Shown in pieces: positions 60,501 through 64,000 of a stretch of 64,000 nt of DNA (positions are counted from its first letter, which is position 1; each line of letters opens with the position of its first letter). This stretch comes from Owenia fusiformis (Eukaryota > Annelida > Polychaeta > Sabellida > Oweniidae): the NCBI GenBank assembly GCA_903813345.2, contig CAIIXF020000003.1, positions 31,013,248-31,077,247 of the forward strand, given 5' to 3'. A model generated the notes under the pieces. It searched no databases and was not told the DNA's origin. It was given only the letters and a program-made list of their open reading frames with translations. A program made the position numbers and the translations under genes.

Positions 60501-63500
60501 TATACATTCCCATGAGATATGTATATATAGTCAAAAGTGATAACTATTTATTGAGTGTAATGAAATGTATCCTTCGCTAACTGCTTTTGTTTGAGATAAT
60601 TATCATGAAATGTTTTTAAATCAATTTTTATGTGTGTCATTGATCCTAATCCACCCTGTAGTCTGGTGTTTGTAGAGCATTGCGACTCGTACAACTTATT
60701 CTCACAAATATCAAACCTCATTTACTAATTAATTTTTTGTGTGAATATGAAGAGTCCAAGCATTGCTTTTTTATGTTTATTATATAGCTATATTTAGCCT
60801 TGATATCCATGATTTTTTAAAACAAAATCTCACCGTTAGATTTCGGGCTATTCATGTTTACTCATTTGTCTAATTGGAAAACAATGCAAATCTCATTTTT
60901 TCAAAGGAAAAAAATTGAAATTCTAAGACGGTGAAAAATCATTAAAAAATACACAGATTCAGAATCCGGCAAGCATTTTCCCTTATTCCTCTCCGTTAAG
61001 AAGTTTTGCAAGGTGTTGGATCCCTTTAATAAAAATATGATCCTCAATATGTATTGCTAGATAAAGTTCTGAACCGGGGATCGAATACAAGACCTATTGC
61101 GTAAGAGGAACACGCAATATGGCTGAGCTATACATGTGGACTATCAATCTATCATAACATACAATTATAATTATCATTAATAACAATAAAACTAGGCCAT
61201 ATTAGCTTTTTTAAGACATTCAATTACAACTAAATAAAAAAAAAATGAAAACATGTTGATTCTTACATCCCATGATTCAGCTATAAATGCAATTGGATTA
61301 AAAACTATGTACAAGTACTATGTTATGATCTAAGAATAGAGCGAAGTAAACAATTAATGTTATTGACTTCTAACAAAGCTACATATTTCATACAATATAC
61401 AAGTAAATTATATACAATGTACAAGTATTTGTTTTATTAAGAGGAATTAATACCTGTGTAGCATTCATACTATTCCCATGACCTGGTGGTCAGAAGAATA
61501 TTAATTTAAAGTGACACAGATATTCCTCATAATAGAATGAAATATTTGTTTTATTATCCACTGCTGTTTCTCATTCTATTATATTACATTGTATATGACA
61601 TCATGCACTGATTGTAAAAGAGCCCCAGTCTGAGTCTATATATTAAAATTGAAGTATAGGAAATAATCACACTTGAAAGAGGGGCTCAACATAATATTGT
61701 CATGTGACATATGTTCAACCAATCACAGAATGAGTAACATGACTGTGACATATTTAATAATTAACATTTAATACAGAACAGTTTTACTGAACAGATAGTT
61801 TTACCTGTGACATGCAGATCTTGCAAAAAACACACATTTTATTGATAACAAGTTCAAATACATCACTTGAACTGCACTTTGCAAACTAGTTAGCTAAACA
61901 GTGTTCCGGTAACAAAATCTCAGAACCTGAAGGTATGATTTTTCTCTTTTCCTTATTTCACGAGTTTTACTGACACACATTTGTGATAAAAATGTCATGG
62001 AAATTGTGAAATAAGGAAAAACAAAAAAATGATAAATTAAAGGTTCTTACATTTTCGAACCCGATTCAATAACTTGTTTGAAGAGTGCAGTAGCTGTGAT
62101 TACAGTATATTGTACAGTTCAAAATTCATTTCTTACAAACAAAATCAATACATGAGATTTTCATTTCAGACATGCAAGTGGCAGTCATGCAAATGACATT
62201 CATGTGGCATTCATGCAAGTGACATTCACTCAAAAACAGATGTGCAATAAATATCACCAGCAAACAAAAAGAATATTCTTTCATAAAGTGTTCAAGAAAA
62301 ACAATTTCAAAACAGGACAAGACAAGAACAATGGTGGTCATACATAAGCAAACATACATAGTGTCATTTTCTCAATAAAATATTCAAGTAAAAAACAATT
62401 TCCAATCAACATAAGAATGATGGTGGTCATACAAAAACAAACATATTACCGTACAAATAATTTTGTGCATCATTTTTCATAAACTTTTCAAGGAAAATCC
62501 AAGCAACACTGAACAAGACTTCCATTCAGTTGCCTTAAAATAAAAAACACTCATTAATTAAGAACTTAAATGAAATACATACTTTAGAAGCTTTTGAGAT
62601 GCTGAGCCCTGCTAGTCTATAAAGTTGTTCACAAATGCTTCTTGCTACCTGCTCCATAGTGGCGGTCTCTGGTGAGAGATTTATGAACCGCAAAACAACT
62701 GCACATTTATCCCAGCCAGTCACCTATTGCAGAGAAATAGAACAAATAAGCAAAAATATTGTACAATTTTACCTACATTAGCCCAGGTTAGGGGAGTTAA
62801 CAATACTCTTTTCAAGATTTCCTACAAAATATGTTAGTTTATGCTGATTCTTCCAAAATATTAAACCCCACTAGATAACTCACTGTATGGCAGGTATCTG
62901 CTAGCATTGCAGCCATTGTACTTTTACCACTACCAGTCTGTCCAGCCAATAAGAAGGGAGTATTGACTTCACTTCCTTTCTCCACATAGCTCTGTAGTTT
63001 ACTGAGTAGCTCATTCTGACCCTGGAATTGCTTACACAGTGTTTGGCACATCTTTGCTTGCCTCGTTAACATATCACACATCCTCTGCATTAACTCTGGA
63101 AATAATAAAATGCTTTAAGAAAGAGGAGGAAATCCACCATTATTCATAGCTCTTGTTAACATATCACACATCCTCTGCATTAATTCTGGAAATAATAAAA
63201 TGCTTTAAGAAAGAGGAGGAAATACACTATAATTAATAGATTTCTTAGTAAAAATCTCTCAATAGAGGGTCATCTTTATAAGGAGATAATAAGTCCTCAA
63301 TGAATTCTGGGGTATTACCCCCTCTTGGGTTAAACAAGTTAGAGTTCACAGTCAACATGCTGAAAAAGTATTATCACCAGTGGGTGGTGAATGTATTGTA
63401 CAAGGCACTGTGAAGCAAAGATTTATCTTCATATGAGCAATAATACCTGAAGCACAGAGTCCAGAGTACAAATATGCAGACAAGAAATGTGAGACACCAC

Positions 63501-63957
63501 TGTCTATCAAGCTGACAAGAATATCATACTTTTTAGGTGCAAAAAAAATCAAAAATCAAAAACTTACTTGGTTTCAGGTGAATCATCTCTTTCTCTACAG
63601 CCGACTCTATGGAACGTCTAATCTCGAGTTTCAGGACATTTTCGTATTTTTCACAAAACTCCTCGAGGTAACTCTTATGTTCTCTATGTCTTTCTGGATC
63701 CAGCCCACCCTCTATCCATTTAACATTGAACTCTGCGTAATTACTGAACTCAATCTTAGGTTTAATTTTATTTTTACTGTCAAGTGTGCGTGTATGGATA
63801 GATTTGTTCTCTTGGTTACATGTGACATCAATGTAATCTTTGGTGGCAGGGTCAGCGATGTCAGGTATGAAGTCATCAAATACACGGTTGAAGCAGATCA
63901 CTTGTTCTGGTTTGGCATCAAAGCTGAATATACAGTGCTGGACCTCTTCATCCAAAG
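51547..63957 (-). CDS. NACHT-WD40 STAND NTPase (NWD-like), 5' end outside window
   Basis: Nine exons: 63957-63568, 63095-62884, 62723-62583, 59532-59440, 55301-55191, 54611-52971, 52645-52461, 52159-52032, 51764-51547; phases agree throughout. Exon 2 carries the P-loop AGQTGSGKST. Exon 3 (VTGWDKCAVVLRFINLS) and exon 4 (VPILIILDGLDQ, Walker B) complete a NACHT/STAND ATPase core. The 1,641-nt sixth exon encodes the winged-helix/superhelical linker and the start of a beta-propeller. The last exons give WD40 blades (FIVVYDLTTGQLFKKW, GDVMVWDMVSG, VHLWDLEK, ENIIVLESF). The order matches NWD1/NWD2-type proteins, nucleotide-driven scaffolds of uncertain partners. It is convergent with TBC1D31. The N-terminal effector region lies beyond 64000. 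Large introns host foreign sequence at 55302-59439. Confidence 0.8.
54590..54690 (-). repeat. Duplicated head of NACHT exon 6
   Basis: AATCACCTTGGTAAAAACC at the exon start (54611 downward) is preceded 69 bp upstream by AATCACCTTGGTAACAGCC; both continue into CTTCAGGAAGA. The period is a multiple of three and the frame is open across both. The upstream copy has no AG before it, so it is probably intronic. Confidence 0.75.
55910..56089 (+). pseudogene. Orphan terminal exon of an EF-hand-like protein
   Basis: On the plus strand, TGATTCCAG precedes 180 nt of open reading ending in TGA, with AATAAA about 230 nt later (56322). The 59 residues show two degenerate EF-hand loops: DSKFNGYLTFPQ followed by FMVF, and DKTYCGMITGED followed by FV. 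Gly at loop position 6 and Leu/Ile at position 8 are kept; several acidic ligands are missing. No upstream exon is seen on this strand, and the segment lies in an intron of the opposite-strand NACHT gene. It is either the 3' exon of an unseen gene or a duplicated fragment. The codons and motif order look selected. Confidence 0.5.
56357..58315. repeat. 1.9-kb repeat dense in TGACCT/AGGTCA motifs
   Basis: The repeat is bounded by AGGAGGCCCTCCTGAAAGGGCCTCC on the left and AAGAGGGCCTCCGTGAG on the right, so GGCCTCC occurs at both ends. The left boundary is preceded by a tandem pair of about 42 bp. Inside, a block of about 0.9 kb is tandemly duplicated (for example AGTTTGTCCTTATACTTCAT near 56652 and 57547). 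The hexamer AGGTCA or its complement occurs dozens of times, often as TGACCTTTGACC or spaced pairs. The same body is found in the serpin intron repeats. It lies in the NACHT gene intron 4. Confidence 0.7.
58536..58635. repeat. CCCGTATCA minisatellite
   Basis: Seven or eight units of ATCCCGTATCAG alternate with short AAAA linkers just upstream of the Crypton-like frame. Confidence 0.75.
58770..59048 (+). pseudogene. Crypton-like tyrosine recombinase, N-terminal fragment
   Basis: The frame reads VDDFIKGQENINTSKKTKSD, then LVDFLRSERNELRPIEEI. This resembles the core-binding helical domain at the start of Crypton/DUF3504 tyrosine recombinases, where a run like FxxxQENxNTxxKTxxD is characteristic. 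The catalytic domain with its R-H-R-Y residues is absent, and a hairpin element begins at about 59008 inside the frame. Flanks without inverted repeats also fit a Crypton. Family assignment is from motif memory only. Confidence 0.5.
59008..59186. mobile_element. 179-bp foldback element in the Crypton-like fragment
   Basis: The ends GGTTATTGATGG and CCATTAAATAACC begin inverted arms of about 38 bp that share GATGGAATATGGATT. The centre holds further palindromic ATATGATATT/AATATCATAT blocks around a GGGCTATCGCCC hairpin. The whole can fold into a multi-stem structure. Confidence 0.65.
61065..61145 (-). mobile_element. tRNA-derived SINE or tRNA pseudogene
   Basis: On the minus strand, TAGCTCAGCC (A-box-like), a stem TGCGT/ACGCA around a CCTC-containing loop, and TATTCGATCCCCGGTTC (B-box-like) occur in tRNA order. 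The T-arm stem is broken. The end CCCGGTTCAGA is shared with the copy at 34770-34865. Confidence 0.5.
63060..63245 (-). repeat. Duplicated acceptor plus head of NACHT exon 2
   Basis: Two tandem units with a 90-bp period each contain TTTCCAG and the exon head TTAATGCAGAGGATGTGTGA. The lower unit (acceptor at 63096-63097) leads into the real exon. In the upper unit the exon frame reaches a TAA before the second acceptor. Confidence 0.85.
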
Positions 63958-64000
63958 CTGGAACAAAATATGTTTTTATGAAATCATATAATTCAATTAA

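Noticed and set aside
61065-61145. A functional tRNA gene
   Set aside because: A- and B-box-like sequences are present but the acceptor and T stems do not pair; better explained as a SINE or pseudogene.

Overview
The window is AT-rich invertebrate nuclear DNA. Genes have many short exons with canonical GT/AG junctions, introns are crowded with transposon remnants and satellites, and coding density is low. The gene content is bilaterian: secreted serpins, a TBC1D31 orthologue, a NACHT/WD40 protein and a small secreted VWD-like protein. Together with the Tx1-like LINE and many short inverted-repeat elements it suggests a marine invertebrate. The species cannot be fixed from the sequence alone.

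Layout. (1) 1-2.5 kb: the 3' half of a decayed Tx1/L1-like LINE, interrupted by a GC-rich inverted-repeat element. (2) 3.2-31.4 kb, minus strand: five head-to-tail serpin paralogues, S1 (leftmost) to S5 (rightmost). Their exon plan is shared: a 5'UTR exon, a 1,072-nt serpin-body exon, a 228-nt exon carrying the reactive-centre loop and a Thr/Pro stalk, a cysteine-rich VWC-like exon with a (TTEP)n stalk, and a basic cysteine-rich last exon. S3 and S5 look complete at 575 aa. S4 has an in-frame 66-residue deletion. S1 and S2 lack the last exon, and S1 also lacks its start. Two large elements sit in serpin introns, and the paralogues show the empty sites. (3) 32.0-47.0 kb, plus strand: 14 exons of a TBC1D31-like gene (TBC domain and C-terminal coiled coil). 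The N-terminal WD40 half is not in the window. (4) 37.5-41.3 kb, minus strand: a complete six-exon gene for a 443-aa secreted cysteine-rich/VWD-like protein, nested in TBC1D31 intron 7. (5) 47-51.5 kb: intergenic, with a pogo/Tigger-like remnant. (6) 51.5-64 kb, minus strand: nine exons of a NACHT-WD40 (NWD-like) gene that continues past the right edge. Its largest introns hold an orphan EF-hand-like terminal exon, a repeat dense in TGACCT/AGGTCA motifs, and a Crypton-like recombinase fragment.

The most unusual signal is a recurring architecture. At several intron-exon borders the 3' splice site and the first bases of the downstream exon have been tandemly reiterated back into the intron: 13 copies before TBC1D31 exon 1 of this window, dozens before exon 8, four or five before exon 9, two before NACHT exon 2, an acceptor-less copy before NACHT exon 6, and probable decayed copies at the lost last exon of serpin S2. 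The second theme is a tandem family of serpins with C-terminal mucin-like stalks and VWC-like modules, which has two reactive-centre-loop types and differing core promoters.
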